Source: Nocardia bovistercoris (GTDB taxonomy: Bacteria > Actinomycetota > Actinomycetes > Mycobacteriales > Mycobacteriaceae). From it: DNA of 64,000 bases. Below, piece by piece: positions 44,795 through 54,144 of this stretch. The number at the start of each line of letters is the position of its first letter. Within the stretch, counting starts at the first letter, position 1. Both the position numbers and the translations under genes were made by a program. The notes beneath the pieces were generated by a model. The model ran no database searches and was not told the DNA's origin. It saw only the letters and a list, made by a program, of their open reading frames with translations. The stretch spans positions 434,001-498,000 of the forward strand of contig NZ_JADMLG010000004.1 of the NCBI RefSeq assembly GCF_015674855.1, read 5' to 3'.

Positions 44795-45934
44795 TTGAGA
44801 ACACAAGGCGAGATCGGAGACCCGACCAACCCCGCAGCAGGCGCCGGTTCCACCAGGAGCGCCGCCGACAACGGTTCCAGCGGATCCAGCGGTTCGGGCC
44901 CCGCGGCGCGGACCGTGCGTTCCGGCATCGAACTCGCTCCCGAATCCGTGTTCCCCTTCCTCGGTTCGGCCGACCAGAATCTGCGTGAACTCGAGCAGCT
45001 GCTCGCCGCCGACATCCATGTCCGCGGCAATTCGGTCACCCTCACCGGCAAGGCGGCCGACGTCGCCCTCGCCGAGCGGGTGATCGAGCAGCTCGTCGCG
45101 CTGACCGGCCGTAATCGGGTGGTGACCCCGGAGGCGGTGCGGCATACGGTGTCCATGCTGACCGAGGGTTCCTCGGAGTCCCCCGCGGAGGTGCTGAGCC
45201 TGGACATCCTGTCCCGGCGCGGCAAGACCATCCGACCCAAGACACTGAACCAGAAGCGCTACGTCGACGCGATCGACGCCAACACCATCGTGTTCGGCAT
45301 CGGTCCGGCCGGTACCGGCAAGACCTATCTCGGCATGGCCAAGGCGGTGCAGGCGCTGCAGACCAAGCAGGTCAACCGGATCATCCTCACGCGTCCCGCG
45401 GTGGAGGCGGGTGAGCGGCTCGGCTTCCTGCCCGGCACGCTCAACGAGAAGATCGATCCGTATCTGCGTCCGCTCTACGACGCCCTGCACGACATGATGG
45501 ATCCCGAGGCGATTCCGAAGCTGATGGCCGCGGGCGTCATCGAGGTCGCGCCGCTGGCGTACATGCGCGGACGCACGTTGAACGATTCGTTCATCATCCT
45601 GGACGAGGCGCAGAACACCACGGCCGAGCAGATGAAGATGTTCCTCACCAGGCTCGGCTTCGGTTCCAAGATCGTGGTCACCGGCGATGTCACCCAGGTC
45701 GACCTGCCTACGGGCGCCCGCTCGGGTCTGCGCGCGGCCAGCGAGATCCTGACCGATATCGAGGATATCCATTTCGCCTATCTGACCAGCAGCGATGTGG
45801 TCCGGCACCGGCTGGTCTCGGATATCGTCGACGCCTACGACAAGTTCGAGGCCGACACCAGACCTGCGGTCGGTGAGCACTATCCGGGGAACCGGGCGCA
45901 GCGACGGGCCGCGAGCCGGTCCGATCGGCGTTGA
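44795..45934 (+). CDS. phoH: PhoH-family ATPase
   Basis: Product of up to 379 residues. The first 45 are low-complexity Gly/Ser; then a PhoH N-domain (NLRELEQLLAADIHVRGNSV) and the helicase-like ATPase with Walker A GPAGTGKT, ILTRPAVEAGERLGFLPG, Walker B FIILDEAQN and TGDVTQVDLP. PhoH proteins are RNA-linked ATPases; linkage to ybeY suggests a role in RNA maturation. TTG 44795 is the first usable start but is weakly supported; GTG 44915 is an alternative. TAAACT at 44742-44747 is a likely -10. A hairpin follows the stop. Confidence 0.93.
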   Translation: MRTQGEIGDPTNPAAGAGSTRSAADNGSSGSSGSGPAARTVRSGIELAPESVFPFLGSADQNLRELEQLLAADIHVRGNSVTLTGKAADVALAERVIEQLVALTGRNRVVTPEAVRHTVSMLTEGSSESPAEVLSLDILSRRGKTIRPKTLNQKRYVDAIDANTIVFGIGPAGTGKTYLGMAKAVQALQTKQVNRIILTRPAVEAGERLGFLPGTLNEKIDPYLRPLYDALHDMMDPEAIPKLMAAGVIEVAPLAYMRGRTLNDSFIILDEAQNTTAEQMKMFLTRLGFGSKIVVTGDVTQVDLPTGARSGLRAASEILTDIEDIHFAYLTSSDVVRHRLVSDIVDAYDKFEADTRPAVGEHYPGNRAQRRAASRSDRR

Positions 45935-45948
45935 CGGGTGCTTCGTCG

Positions 45949-45980
45949 CGACGGCGCACGGTACTCACCGTGCGCCGTCG
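45949..45980 (+). terminator. Hairpin terminator after phoH
   Basis: Perfect 14-bp stem CGACGGCGCACGGT / ACCGTGCGCCGTCG with loop ACTC, 14 nt after the phoH stop. It separates phoH from the ybeY transcript. Confidence 0.8.
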
Positions 45981-46069
45981 GCTCGTCCCGGCGCCGCCGC
46001 GGGGTCCGCTGCGGTCCTGCGGTGTGAGCCGATAGGGATGTGAGCGGGTATACCGAATACGCTGATCAG

Positions 46070-46624
46070 GTGAGCATCGAGATCGCCAACGAGTCGGGGA
46101 TCGACGTACCCGAAGAAGACCTGGTCAGCGTCGCGCGTTTCGTGATCGCCCGCATGGACGTGCATCCGGCGGCGGAGCTGTCGATGGTCCTCGTCGATCT
46201 CGACACCATGGCCGACCTGCACATGCGCTGGATGGACCTGCCCGGCCCGACCGACGTCATGTCCTTCCCGATGGACGAACTCGAACCGGGCGGCCGCCCC
46301 GACAGCCCGGAACCGGGTCCGTCGATGCTCGGCGACATCGTGCTTTGCCCCGAATTCGCGAACGCCCAGGCCCGCAAGGCGGGGCACGCGCTCGATCACG
46401 AACTCGCGCTGCTCACCGTGCACGGCGTCCTCCACCTGCTCGGCTACGACCACGCCGAACCGGAGGAGGAGAAGGAGATGTTCGAATTGCAGGCCCGCCT
46501 GCTCGAGGAGTGGTACGAGAACCTGCGCCAGGCCAGGGTGCGCGCCGAACTCGCCGAACGCGACGCCCGCCTGCTCGGCAAGGCGGGTTTCACCGCGCCC
46601 GGTGACGCGCTGGGTCCCGCGTGA
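46070..46624 (+). CDS. ybeY: Endoribonuclease YbeY
   Basis: Product of 184 residues. The zinc motif is [11 protein letters not shown] (HxxxHxxxxxH), with the preceding [11 protein letters not shown] block typical of YbeY. It processes 16S rRNA 3' ends and takes part in ribosome quality control. The frame is open from GTG 46040, but GTG 46070 is the better start: TACGCT lies at -12 to -7 (leaderless), and the protein then begins [12 protein letters not shown] as in mycobacterial YbeY. GTGA overlap with the next gene. Confidence 0.96.
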   Translation: MSIEIANESGIDVPEEDLVSVARFVIARMDVHPAAELSMVLVDLDTMADLHMRWMDLPGPTDVMSFPMDELEPGGRPDSPEPGPSMLGDIVLCPEFANAQARKAGHALDHELALLTVHGVLHLLGYDHAEPEEEKEMFELQARLLEEWYENLRQARVRAELAERDARLLGKAGFTAPGDALGPA

Positions 46625-48009
46625 GCGCACCGTTACTGGTCCTGACCGCCGGTCTGCTCGTTCCTGTCGGCGGACTCTTCGCGGGCATCGACTCCGCGCT
46701 GAACACCATCTCACCCGCGCGCGTGGACGATATGGCGCGCGCCGAACGACCGGGCGCGTTACGCCTGCGCCGCATCATCGCCGACCGCGCGCGCTATGTG
46801 AACCTCATGGTGCTGCTGCGGGTGCTGTGCGAGATCGGCGCCACCGTGCTGCTCGCCGCCGCGCTCATCGATGTCTGGTCGGTGAGCTTGGCGTTGACGG
46901 TCACCGCCGTGGTGATGGTGCTGGTGGACTACGTGGTGATCGGCGTCGGACCCCGCACCCTCGGACGCCAGCACGCCTATTCCATCGCGCTGACCGCCGC
47001 GCTGCCGTTGCAGTTCATCGGCCTGGTACTCGGCCCGGTCAGCCGCCTGCTCATCCTCATCGGCAACGCGATCACTCCAGGCAAGGGTTTCCGCAACGGC
47101 CCCTTCGCCTCGGAGATCGAGCTGCGCGAGGTGGTGGAGATGGCCGGTGAGCGCGGCGTGGTCGCCGATGACGAGCGCCGCATGATCCAATCGGTCTTCG
47201 AACTCGGCGACACGCCCGCGCGCGCGGTGATGGTGCCGCGCACCGAGATGGTGTGGATCGAGGCGGACAAGAACGCCGCGCAGGCCATGTCGCTCGCGGT
47301 GCGCAGCGGTCACTCGCGGATCCCGGTGATCGGCGAGAAGGTCGACGACATCCTCGGCGTGGTCTACCTGAAAGATCTTGTGCCGTACGCGGATCGAAGC
47401 CGAAAGGTGCGGGTGCGCGAGGTGATGCGTCCCGCGGTCTTCATGCCGGACTCCAAACCGCTGGACGAGATGCTCGACGAGATGCAGCGCCGCCGTAACC
47501 ACATGGCGCTGCTGGTCGACGAATACGGCGGCATCGCCGGTCTGGTCACCATCGAGGATGTGCTCGAGGAGATCGTCGGCGAGATCAACGACGAATACGA
47601 CACCGACGAGACGCCGCCGATCGAGGATCTGGGCGACGGTCGGTACCGGGTGTCGGCGCGGCTGTCGGTGGAGGATCTCGGCGAGATCTACGGACTCGAG
47701 ATCGAGGACGAGGATGTCGACACCGTCGGCGGTCTGCTCGCGCACGGACTCGGTCGCGTGCCGCTGCCGGGGTCGAAGGTGATCGCGCACGGTCTGGTGC
47801 TGCGCGGCGAGGGCGGCGCCGACGCGCGCGGCCGGATGCGGGTGAACACCGTGGTGGTGCGGCGGGCGGTGGAGAAGACGGCGAAGTCGGACAAGCTCGA
47901 TCGCGACGCCGCCGAACAGGCTGTCGGTGCGAGGAACGGCAAGCGCAAGGCCAACGGATCGGAGCCGGGCACTCCGGACGATCGTCACGAGGACGGAGAT
48001 AGGCGATGA
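46621..48009 (+). CDS. CNNM/CBS-domain membrane protein (CorC/HlyC type)
   Basis: Product of 462 residues: an N-terminal DUF21/CNNM membrane domain with three to four helices (about 1-150), paired CBS domains ([72 protein letters not shown]), a CorC/HlyC cap domain ([17 protein letters not shown]), and a basic, charged tail. Related proteins export or sense magnesium or cobalt. It starts by GTGA overlap with ybeY and overlaps the next gene by four bases, so it is in the ybeY-era operon. Confidence 0.93.
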   Translation: MSAPLLVLTAGLLVPVGGLFAGIDSALNTISPARVDDMARAERPGALRLRRIIADRARYVNLMVLLRVLCEIGATVLLAAALIDVWSVSLALTVTAVVMVLVDYVVIGVGPRTLGRQHAYSIALTAALPLQFIGLVLGPVSRLLILIGNAITPGKGFRNGPFASEIELREVVEMAGERGVVADDERRMIQSVFELGDTPARAVMVPRTEMVWIEADKNAAQAMSLAVRSGHSRIPVIGEKVDDILGVVYLKDLVPYADRSRKVRVREVMRPAVFMPDSKPLDEMLDEMQRRRNHMALLVDEYGGIAGLVTIEDVLEEIVGEINDEYDTDETPPIEDLGDGRYRVSARLSVEDLGEIYGLEIEDEDVDTVGGLLAHGLGRVPLPGSKVIAHGLVLRGEGGADARGRMRVNTVVVRRAVEKTAKSDKLDRDAAEQAVGARNGKRKANGSEPGTPDDRHEDGDRR

Positions 48010-48368
48010 CTGAATTGGACGCCGAGGACAACAAGCTGGTGGTGCTGGCTCGCGGCGCGCTCGGCCGCACCGGCGGCGCGAGCGGCGCCGCGGTGCGCGA
48101 CAGCGACGGACGCACCTACGCGGCGGGTGAGGTCGCGCTGAAGTCGTTGCGCCTCACGGCATTGCAATCGGCGGTGGCCGCCGCCCTGTCCAGCGGCGCC
48201 GAGGGTTTCGAGGCGGCCGTCGTGGTCGGCGGCCGGTTCTCCGACAGCGGCGTGACCGCGGTCCGCGAGGTCTCCCCGTCGGCCCGGATCGTGTTCACCG
48301 ACCGTGACGGCGCGGTCTTCGACATCGTCGACGACGCGGCGGCCGCCGCCGAGGTGCAGGGTGGCTGA
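48006..48368 (+). CDS. Cytidine-deaminase-like protein lacking the catalytic motifs
   Basis: Product of 120 residues with a cytidine-deaminase-like layout ([18 protein letters not shown], then an alpha helix [19 protein letters not shown], then beta strands VVVGGRFSD and [11 protein letters not shown]). True deaminases have Cys-Ala-Glu at the start of that helix and PCxxC later; here the helix starts LTALQS and no PCxxC is present. It is therefore probably a non-enzymatic homologue. M. tuberculosis has a short conserved ORF (Rv2365c) between the CorC-like gene and era at the same place. Overlaps its neighbours by 4 and 8 bp. Confidence 0.8.
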   Translation: MTELDAEDNKLVVLARGALGRTGGASGAAVRDSDGRTYAAGEVALKSLRLTALQSAVAAALSSGAEGFEAAVVVGGRFSDSGVTAVREVSPSARIVFTDRDGAVFDIVDDAAAAAEVQGG

Positions 48369-49311
48369 GCGGTCCGAGAGTTCGGGAGGCGAATTCCGTT
48401 CGGGCTTCGTCTGTTTCGTCGGCAGGCCGAACACGGGCAAGTCGACGCTGACGAACGCGCTGGTCGGCGCGAAGATCGCCATCACCTCCTCGCGCCCGCA
48501 GACCACGCGCCACACCATCCGCGGCATCGTGCACCGCGACCACGCCCAACTGATCCTGGTCGACACCCCAGGCCTGCACCGCCCGCGCACCCTGCTCGGC
48601 CAGCGCCTCAACGATCTCGTGCGCGACACCTATTCCGAGGTGGACGTGATCGCGCTGTGCATCCCCGCCGACGAGAAGATCGGGCCCGGCGACCGCTGGA
48701 TCGTGCAGCAGATCAGGCAGATGGCCCCCAGGACCACCCTGCTCGGCGTGGTCACCAAGATCGACAAGGTCAGCCGCGACGAGGTCGCCGTCCAATTGCT
48801 CGCCGTCTCCGAACTTCTCGGCCCCGACAGCGATGTGGTGCCGGTGTCGGCGGTGCGCGGTGAACAGGTCGAAGTCCTCGTCGACGTCATCGCCTCGAAG
48901 ATGCCCGAAGGCCCCGCCTTCTATCCCGACGGCGAACTCACCGACGAGCCGGAGGAAACCCTCATGGCCGAGCTGATCCGCGAGGCCGCGCTCGAGGGTG
49001 TGCGCGACGAACTTCCGCATTCGCTGGCCGTCGTCATCGAGGAAGTGCTGCCGCGCGAGGAAGACCCGCCTCGCGAAACCAGCTCCCGCAAAGAGGAGTT
49101 GCTCGACGTGCACGCCCTGCTCTACGTCGAGCGGCCGAGTCAGAAGGCGATCGTGATCGGCAAGGGTGGTGCGAGACTCAAGGAAGTCGGCACCGCCGCG
49201 CGCAAGCAGATCGAGCACATTCTCGGGGTGCGCATCTATCTGCACCTGCACGTCAAGGTCGCCAAGGATTGGCAGCGCGATCCCAAACAGCTGGGCCGCC
49301 TCGGCTTCTGA
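48361..49311 (+). CDS. era: GTPase Era
   Basis: Product of 316 residues. GTPase domain: G1 GRPNTGKS, switch TTRH, DTPG, and TKID in place of NKID; then a KH RNA-binding domain ending with AIVIGKGGARLKEVGTAARK. Era binds the 16S rRNA 3' end and assists 30S assembly, working next to YbeY and RsmE in the cell. GTG 48361 overlaps the previous gene by 8 bases. The gene ends 3 bp from the convergent amidase. Confidence 0.96.
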   Translation: MAERSESSGGEFRSGFVCFVGRPNTGKSTLTNALVGAKIAITSSRPQTTRHTIRGIVHRDHAQLILVDTPGLHRPRTLLGQRLNDLVRDTYSEVDVIALCIPADEKIGPGDRWIVQQIRQMAPRTTLLGVVTKIDKVSRDEVAVQLLAVSELLGPDSDVVPVSAVRGEQVEVLVDVIASKMPEGPAFYPDGELTDEPEETLMAELIREAALEGVRDELPHSLAVVIEEVLPREEDPPRETSSRKEELLDVHALLYVERPSQKAIVIGKGGARLKEVGTAARKQIEHILGVRIYLHLHVKVAKDWQRDPKQLGRLGF

Positions 49312-49314
49312 GCC

Positions 49315-50772
49315 TCACCACCACGGTTCGGGTCGGTGCCGATCCCAGCGCAGCTCCGATTCCAGTTGCGCGGCAACCGAAACCAGCACGGGTTCGCTGC
49401 TCGCGGGCCCCATGAGCTGCGTCCCGACGGGCAAGCCGGTGTCGGTGAAGCCCGCGGGAACGTTCACACTCGGCCAGCCGAGAACATTCCACGGCCAGGT
49501 GTAAGGGCAGGCGGCGGTGATCAGCTGGTTGGTTGCGGCGGCGCCGATGCCGTCGATGGCCGCCACCTCCGGCGCCGGGGTGGCGGTGGTCGGGGCGAGG
49601 ACCAGATCGTAGTCGCGGAAGAACGCCCCGACGCGCCGGTGCAGGATCGGTTCGAGTCGCCGTGCCGCGAGCAGAGCCGGACCCGCGAGCGCCCGGCCGA
49701 CGCGGATATTCGCGGTGGTGCGCGGATCGACCACCGCGCCCGGCATCGCGGCCGCGGCACGGGTGATCCCCGCCATCGAACGCGGCAGGAACGACATGCC
49801 GATCCGCATCCCATAATGCGGATCGGCGATGGTCACGGCGTGCCCGAGACGGCGCAACGTCGCGGCCGTTCGCCGCGCGGCAGCCTCTACCTGCGGGTCC
49901 AGTGTTGACCGGACAGCGGTGAACGGTGGCCGCAACGACAGCGCGATCCGCAGGCGACCCGGATCCCGCCCGACCGCGTCGGAGACGGTGACCGGTTCGG
50001 GGGAGTGCAGGTCACCCGCATGCGCCCCCGAAGCGGCGTCGAGCAGCAGCGCGGCATCCGCGACGGTGCGCGCCAACGGACCGATCACGGTGAGACCGTA
50101 GAAATATTCGGCGTGCGGCCAGGTGGAGATCCGCCCGCGCTGCGGTTTGATCCCGACCAGATTCGTCCACGACGCCGGAATCCGAACCGACCCCGCACCA
50201 TCGGACCCCAGCGCGGCAGGCACGAGCCCGGCGGCGACGGCGGCCGCCGAACCACCCGAAGACCCACCGGGAGTCCGGTCCGACGCCCACGGATTGCGCG
50301 TGTACCCGAAGGCGGCCCCGCTGGTGAACGGCAACTGCCCGAGCTCACAGGTATTGGTCTTCCCCACGATCACCGCCCCCGCCGCCCGCAACCTCCGCAC
50401 CGACTCGGCATCGGCGGCCTTGACCGGAAACTCCCCACCGCACCCGAAAGCCGTCGGCTCCCCGGCGACATCCGTGTCATCCTTGACCGCCACGGGCACA
50501 CCGAGCAACGGCAACCGCTCACCCGCCGCCAACCTCCGATCAGCCTCGACCGCCTCCTCGAGCGCCCGCTCCCGCCGCACCACTCGAAAAGCATTGAGCG
50601 TGTCCTGACTCGCCTCGATCCGCTCGAGCGCAGCCGTGACCACCTGCACCGAGGTGCGCACCCCCTCCGCGAGCGCGGCAGCGGAAGCCGCCAGTCCGAG
50701 TTCCGCCGCAGCCTCGGGCGGCACGGCGGGATCGGGCACAGCCGTCAACCGCCCACGTTTCGGCGAGCTCAT
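49315..50772 (-). CDS. Amidase signature family protein (AmiA2-like)
   Basis: Product of 485 residues with the amidase Ser-cisSer-Lys triad: Lys in VPVAVKDDTD and the Gly/Ser-rich signature TPGGSSGGSAAAVAAG. It hydrolyses amides; substrate unknown. M. tuberculosis AmiA2 (Rv2363) lies between recO and era, matching this position. ATG 50772 has GGGAGG upstream. In M. tuberculosis recO follows directly; here about 9 kb of accessory DNA intervenes. Confidence 0.93.
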   Translation of the reverse strand: MSSPKRGRLTAVPDPAVPPEAAAELGLAASAAALAEGVRTSVQVVTAALERIEASQDTLNAFRVVRRERALEEAVEADRRLAAGERLPLLGVPVAVKDDTDVAGEPTAFGCGGEFPVKAADAESVRRLRAAGAVIVGKTNTCELGQLPFTSGAAFGYTRNPWASDRTPGGSSGGSAAAVAAGLVPAALGSDGAGSVRIPASWTNLVGIKPQRGRISTWPHAEYFYGLTVIGPLARTVADAALLLDAASGAHAGDLHSPEPVTVSDAVGRDPGRLRIALSLRPPFTAVRSTLDPQVEAAARRTAATLRRLGHAVTIADPHYGMRIGMSFLPRSMAGITRAAAAMPGAVVDPRTTANIRVGRALAGPALLAARRLEPILHRRVGAFFRDYDLVLAPTTATPAPEVAAIDGIGAAATNQLITAACPYTWPWNVLGWPSVNVPAGFTDTGLPVGTQLMGPASSEPVLVSVAAQLESELRWDRHRPEPWW

Positions 50773-50892
50773 GCGAGTCCCTCCCTTCGGCCTGTAAAGG
50801 CACCGTAACCCCCGTCCGGTGCCCCCGTCCACGCCTCGAGCCGTCGATTCGATGTCGGTGGTCCCCCGCCCGCTGATCGTCTCGAGCGCGGC

Positions 50893-51246
50893 CTATACCG
50901 CCGACGGCCTGCTTGACGAGGGCCTGGCCTTACCCGAAACTGACGCGCCACACGTCATCGGCCCCTGAACCAGAGACTGCACATAAGACGAAAGACGCAA
51001 CGACCAGATCAACCGATTGCCCCCGGTGGGATCCTGGGCCGCGTAGATCGCATCGCCCGTGAAACTGCCGTGTGGCCCGTCGTAGCGATACCGAGTGTCG
51101 TCAGGATGGTAGTAGTAGATCCCCGGCACTGTGCCCGGCTCCGCCACAGCCAGCGGCGCGGGTATCAGAAAGGTTGCGGTGGAGGCGAACACGGCCGCCG
51201 GCGCGAGGACTAGCCCGTGTGCCTGCGCACAGATGTGGCTCGACAT
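50893..51246 (-). CDS. Small secreted hypothetical protein
   Basis: Product of 117 residues with a signal-like N-terminus (hydrophobic LVLAPAAVFASTATFLIPAPLAVA, ending AVAEP). The mature part has a Tyr/Asp-rich patch (GIYYYHPDDTRYRYDGPHG) and no known motif. ATG 51246 lies inside the 3' end of the cold-shock-like gene (37 bp overlap), suggesting coupling. Confidence 0.5.
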   Translation of the reverse strand: MSSHICAQAHGLVLAPAAVFASTATFLIPAPLAVAEPGTVPGIYYYHPDDTRYRYDGPHGSFTGDAIYAAQDPTGGNRLIWSLRLSSYVQSLVQGPMTCGASVSGKARPSSSRPSAV

Positions 51247-51425
51247 TCGTACTCCCCCTGCGGAACGTTCTCGATCTCCACGTCTACGTCGTCACCCTCG
51301 CGCAACGCGCGTACATCCCCGAGATCCACGGTGGACAGGTGAAACCACGCGAGCGTGCCATCCGGCCGCGTCAATACCCCGGTGCCGTTGCCGATGTTCC
51401 ATCGATAAACCGTGGCACGCTCCAC
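51210..51425 (-). CDS. Cold-shock-domain-like small protein
   Basis: Product of 71 residues resembling a single OB-fold cold-shock domain: RATVYRWNIGNGTGVLTRPDG aligns with the GTVKWFN...GFGFI strand pair, and AWFHLSTVD with the VFVHYT strand. The RNP1/RNP2 aromatics are mostly lost (GTGV, AWFH), so nucleic-acid binding may be weak. GTG 51425 is chosen because the domain begins there; the frame is open upstream without support. Confidence 0.5.
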   Translation of the reverse strand: MERATVYRWNIGNGTGVLTRPDGTLAWFHLSTVDLGDVRALREGDDVDVEIENVPQGEYECRATSVRRHTG

Positions 51426-51553
51426 GACCTGGTTTCCCCTTCCGCACGCCCCACGAACGACGACCACACCATCCTCCCACGGATTCCATCGCGAAACGGG
51501 CGCAACGCTTCGTCGGACCGAGGGGGGATGCGGCGAGCCGATTTCAAGTCTAT

Positions 51554-51574
51554 ACATACATACGGTATGTATGT
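51554..51574. promoter_or_regulatory. 21-bp palindromic operator upstream of the hydrolase/TetR operon
   Basis: ACATACATAC-G-GTATGTATGT is a perfect 10-bp inverted repeat with a single central base, 42 bp before the hydrolase start. The TetR encoded second in the operon is the likely ligand, giving autoregulation. Confidence 0.8.
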
Positions 51575-51616
51575 CACGCTGGTAGTGACACCGACAATCA
51601 GAGGGAAGGCGACATT

Positions 51617-52483
51617 ATGGCGATCAGTCCATCGCTCGGCACGGCCCGCGAGATCGAATTGCCCGGCGGCCGAATCGAATACCACGAGATCGGGACGGGC
51701 ACGCCGGTCGTGTTCATCCACGGTCTGCTCGTCAACGCGGACCTGTGGCGCGATGTCGTCCCCGGTATCGCGGCCGCGGGGCATCGCTGTGTCGTCCCCA
51801 CCCTTCCGCTCGGATCGCATTCGATCCCGGTCCCGAACGCCGATCTCACCCCGACCGGTGTCGCCGATCTCATCGCGGACTTCCTCGAACGCCTCGACCT
51901 CACCGATGTCACACTCGTCGCCAACGACACCGGCGGCGCCATCACCCAGGTCCTGCTCACGCGCCGCCCGGAACGGATCGGCCGCGTCGTACTCGCCTCC
52001 GTCGACTGCTACGACAAGTTCCTGCCGCAGCCGTTCTCCACACTGGCACGCGTCGCCCAGTTGCCCGGCGCGGTGCGCGCGATCACCGAGACGCTGCGGA
52101 TCAGGGCGCTGCACCGGCTCCCGCTGGCCTTCGGGCTGGTGACGAAATACCCGCTGCGCGCCGACATCACCGGCTCCTACCTGCTGCCGAGCCGCCGCTC
52201 CGCCGCCATCCGCGCCGACCTGCGCCGCTTTCTCGACACCGCGCGCAGCGAATACACCCTCGACGCCGCACGGCGATTCGACACGGTCGGTATACCGGTG
52301 CGGTTGGTGTGGGCGCGCGAAGACCGTGTGTTCCCCGTCGCCTACGCCGAACGACTGGCCCGCGAGTTGCCGAATGCCACCCTCACGCTCGTCGACGACT
52401 CCTACACGCTGCTGCCCGAGGACCAGCCGGAGTTGCTCACACGACAGATTCTGGAGTTCACTCGGCTGCATGCCACGCCGTAG
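51617..52483 (+). CDS. Alpha/beta hydrolase with Asp at the nucleophile elbow
   Basis: Product of 288 residues. VVFIHGLLVNADLWRDV oxyanion loop, nucleophile position VANDTGGAITQ (Asp, elbow NDTGG, as in haloalkane dehalogenase-like enzymes), then WAREDRVFPVAYAE for the acid. The expected late His is not obvious: the C-terminal strand reads LVDDSYTLLPEDQPE, with Tyr-Thr where SHFP-type His is expected. Catalysis may therefore be altered. ATG 51617 follows GGGAAGG. Overlaps the TetR gene by 14 bp. Confidence 0.85.
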   Translation: MAISPSLGTAREIELPGGRIEYHEIGTGTPVVFIHGLLVNADLWRDVVPGIAAAGHRCVVPTLPLGSHSIPVPNADLTPTGVADLIADFLERLDLTDVTLVANDTGGAITQVLLTRRPERIGRVVLASVDCYDKFLPQPFSTLARVAQLPGAVRAITETLRIRALHRLPLAFGLVTKYPLRADITGSYLLPSRRSAAIRADLRRFLDTARSEYTLDAARRFDTVGIPVRLVWAREDRVFPVAYAERLARELPNATLTLVDDSYTLLPEDQPELLTRQILEFTRLHATP

Positions 52484-53069
52484 TCAGGAGGATCGCTCCC
52501 GCACCACGAAGGCCGCGCTCGAGCAGGCGGGTCGCCGCCTGTTCACCGAGCGCGGATTCGCGGGAACCTCGGCCGAGCAGTTGGTCGCCGAGGCCGGGGT
52601 CACCCGCGGCGCGCTGCACCACCACTACGACGACAAACGCGGCCTGTTCCTGGCCGTGCTGGAACAACTCGAACTGGAGAACACCGCCGAGATCGAACGC
52701 GCCATGACCGCGGCGGACAGCGACGACGTGCTGGTAACCATGGCCATCGGGCTGAACCTGTTCCTGGAGATCTGCCAGCGACCGGAGATGATCCGCATCG
52801 CCCTGTTCGACGCGCCCGCGGTGCTGGGCTGGGAGCAGTGGCGCGAGCTCGAGGCGCGCTACGGGCTCGGGTTGATCATGGATCAGCTCGAAGCGGCCAG
52901 GTCGGCGGGACTCGTTCCCGATGTCCCGATCCGGACGCTGGCCCAACTCCTGTTGAGCGCGATCTCCGAGGCGGGGCTGATAGTCGCGCACGCGCCCGAC
53001 AAGGAGCAGGCGCGCGCACAGGCGCAGCAGTCACTGATGCTGCTCATCTCAGGACTGCTGCGCACTTGA
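52470..53069 (+). CDS. TetR-family regulator
   Basis: Product of 199 residues. The helix-turn-helix is in ALEQAGRRLFTERGFAGTS, then VAEAGVTRGALHHHYDDKRGLF. ATG 52470 sits inside the hydrolase gene end, so expression is coupled. The C-terminal part fits ligand-binding TetR_C domains. Probably represses its own operon at the 51554-51574 palindrome. Confidence 0.9.
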   Translation: MPRRSQEDRSRTTKAALEQAGRRLFTERGFAGTSAEQLVAEAGVTRGALHHHYDDKRGLFLAVLEQLELENTAEIERAMTAADSDDVLVTMAIGLNLFLEICQRPEMIRIALFDAPAVLGWEQWRELEARYGLGLIMDQLEAARSAGLVPDVPIRTLAQLLLSAISEAGLIVAHAPDKEQARAQAQQSLMLLISGLLRT

Positions 53070-53079
53070 GCGCGGTGGT

Positions 53080-54063
53080 TCAGCCCGCGACGACTCCCGC
53101 GACGGCGGCGTGCGACGCTCGGTACTCGACCAGCGCGGCCTCCACCTCGGCGTTGACCAGGTCGAAATTGATCTGCGCCCCGGCCGCGGCGCCCGCTGCG
53201 GCACTCGCCCCGACCTGCGTACTCGGATCGGTGACATTGCCCGCCGCCCAGATACCGGGCACATCGGTGCGTCCGGTGGCATCGGTGACGAGATGCACAC
53301 CCACCCCGGACGGATGTTCGACCGTGCTCAGTCCGATCGAGGCGAGGAAACCCGCCCGCGCGACCATCCGCGTGGCCACGACCACGGCGTCACGGGCAAC
53401 GACGGTTCCGTTGGCGAGCCGCACTCCGCTCAGCTCGTCGTCCTCGGTCTCGAGCCCGGCGACCTCACCCTGCACCACTCGAATCCCGCGCGCCGCAAGC
53501 TGTTCGGCCTGTCCGGCCGTGGGCGGCACGGTGTGGGTGATGTAGACGATGTCGTCGCTCAACTGCCGGAACAACAGCGCTTGGTGGACCGACATCGGTC
53601 CGCTCCCGATGACGCCGATGGCCCGGTCGCGGACCTCCCAACCGTGGCAGTACGGACAGTGCACGACATCGCGACCCCAGCGTTCGCGCAGTCCGGGAAT
53701 CTCGGGCAGCTCGTCGACGAGTCCGGTGGTGACAAGCACCCGGCGCGCCCCGACCGCGCGCCCGTCGGCCAGGGTCACCGTGAATTCCGCACCGTCGCGG
53801 CGCAGGTCGACGACCTCGCCTTCGGCGATGTGCCCCCCGTATCCACGCACTTCCGCGCGCCCCCGCGCCGTCAGCTCGGCGGGCGCGACACCGTCGTGCC
53901 CGAGCAGTCCGTGCACACCTTCGGCGGGCGCGTTGCGAGGTTCGCCCGCGTCGATCACCGCCACCGAACGCTTCGCCCTGGCCAGCATGAGAGCCCCGTT
54001 GAGTCCGGCCGCACCCCCGCCGACGACCACCGCGTCGTACTTCTTCTCCAGCTGATCGGTCAT
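53080..54063 (-). CDS. Thioredoxin-reductase-like flavoprotein
   Basis: Product of 327 residues. FAD motif VVVGGGAAGLNGALMLARA, the redox motif HCPYCHGWE (CxxC), NAD(P) motif IGVIGSGPMSVHQALL, and the second FAD motif GIWAAGNVTDPSTQ. It belongs to the TrxR-like group that includes enzymes of unknown partner and holomycin/gliotoxin-type dithiol oxidases; CPYCHGWE is typical of the latter and of many orphan members. ATG 54063 has AGGAGG. Divergent from an XRE-cupin regulator sharing a palindromic site. Confidence 0.9.
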   Translation of the reverse strand: MTDQLEKKYDAVVVGGGAAGLNGALMLARAKRSVAVIDAGEPRNAPAEGVHGLLGHDGVAPAELTARGRAEVRGYGGHIAEGEVVDLRRDGAEFTVTLADGRAVGARRVLVTTGLVDELPEIPGLRERWGRDVVHCPYCHGWEVRDRAIGVIGSGPMSVHQALLFRQLSDDIVYITHTVPPTAGQAEQLAARGIRVVQGEVAGLETEDDELSGVRLANGTVVARDAVVVATRMVARAGFLASIGLSTVEHPSGVGVHLVTDATGRTDVPGIWAAGNVTDPSTQVGASAAAGAAAGAQINFDLVNAEVEAALVEYRASHAAVAGVVAG

Positions 54064-54108
54064 ATGACCACCTCCTTGTCACGACCATGGACGACGCACC
54101 GTCACCCT

Positions 54109-54135
54109 GGCAAATTGTTTTGCCGCTATGGCAAA
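54109..54135. promoter_or_regulatory. GGCAAA operator cluster
   Basis: Palindrome GGCAAA-ttgt-TTTGCC (54109-54124) followed by a third half-site GGCAAA (54130-54135). It lies just upstream of the XRE-cupin gene and 46 bp from the divergent flavoprotein start; CAAAAT at 54132-54137 is a possible -10. A likely binding site for the XRE-cupin protein, controlling both genes. Confidence 0.7.
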
Positions 54136-54144
54136 ATATCTCCC

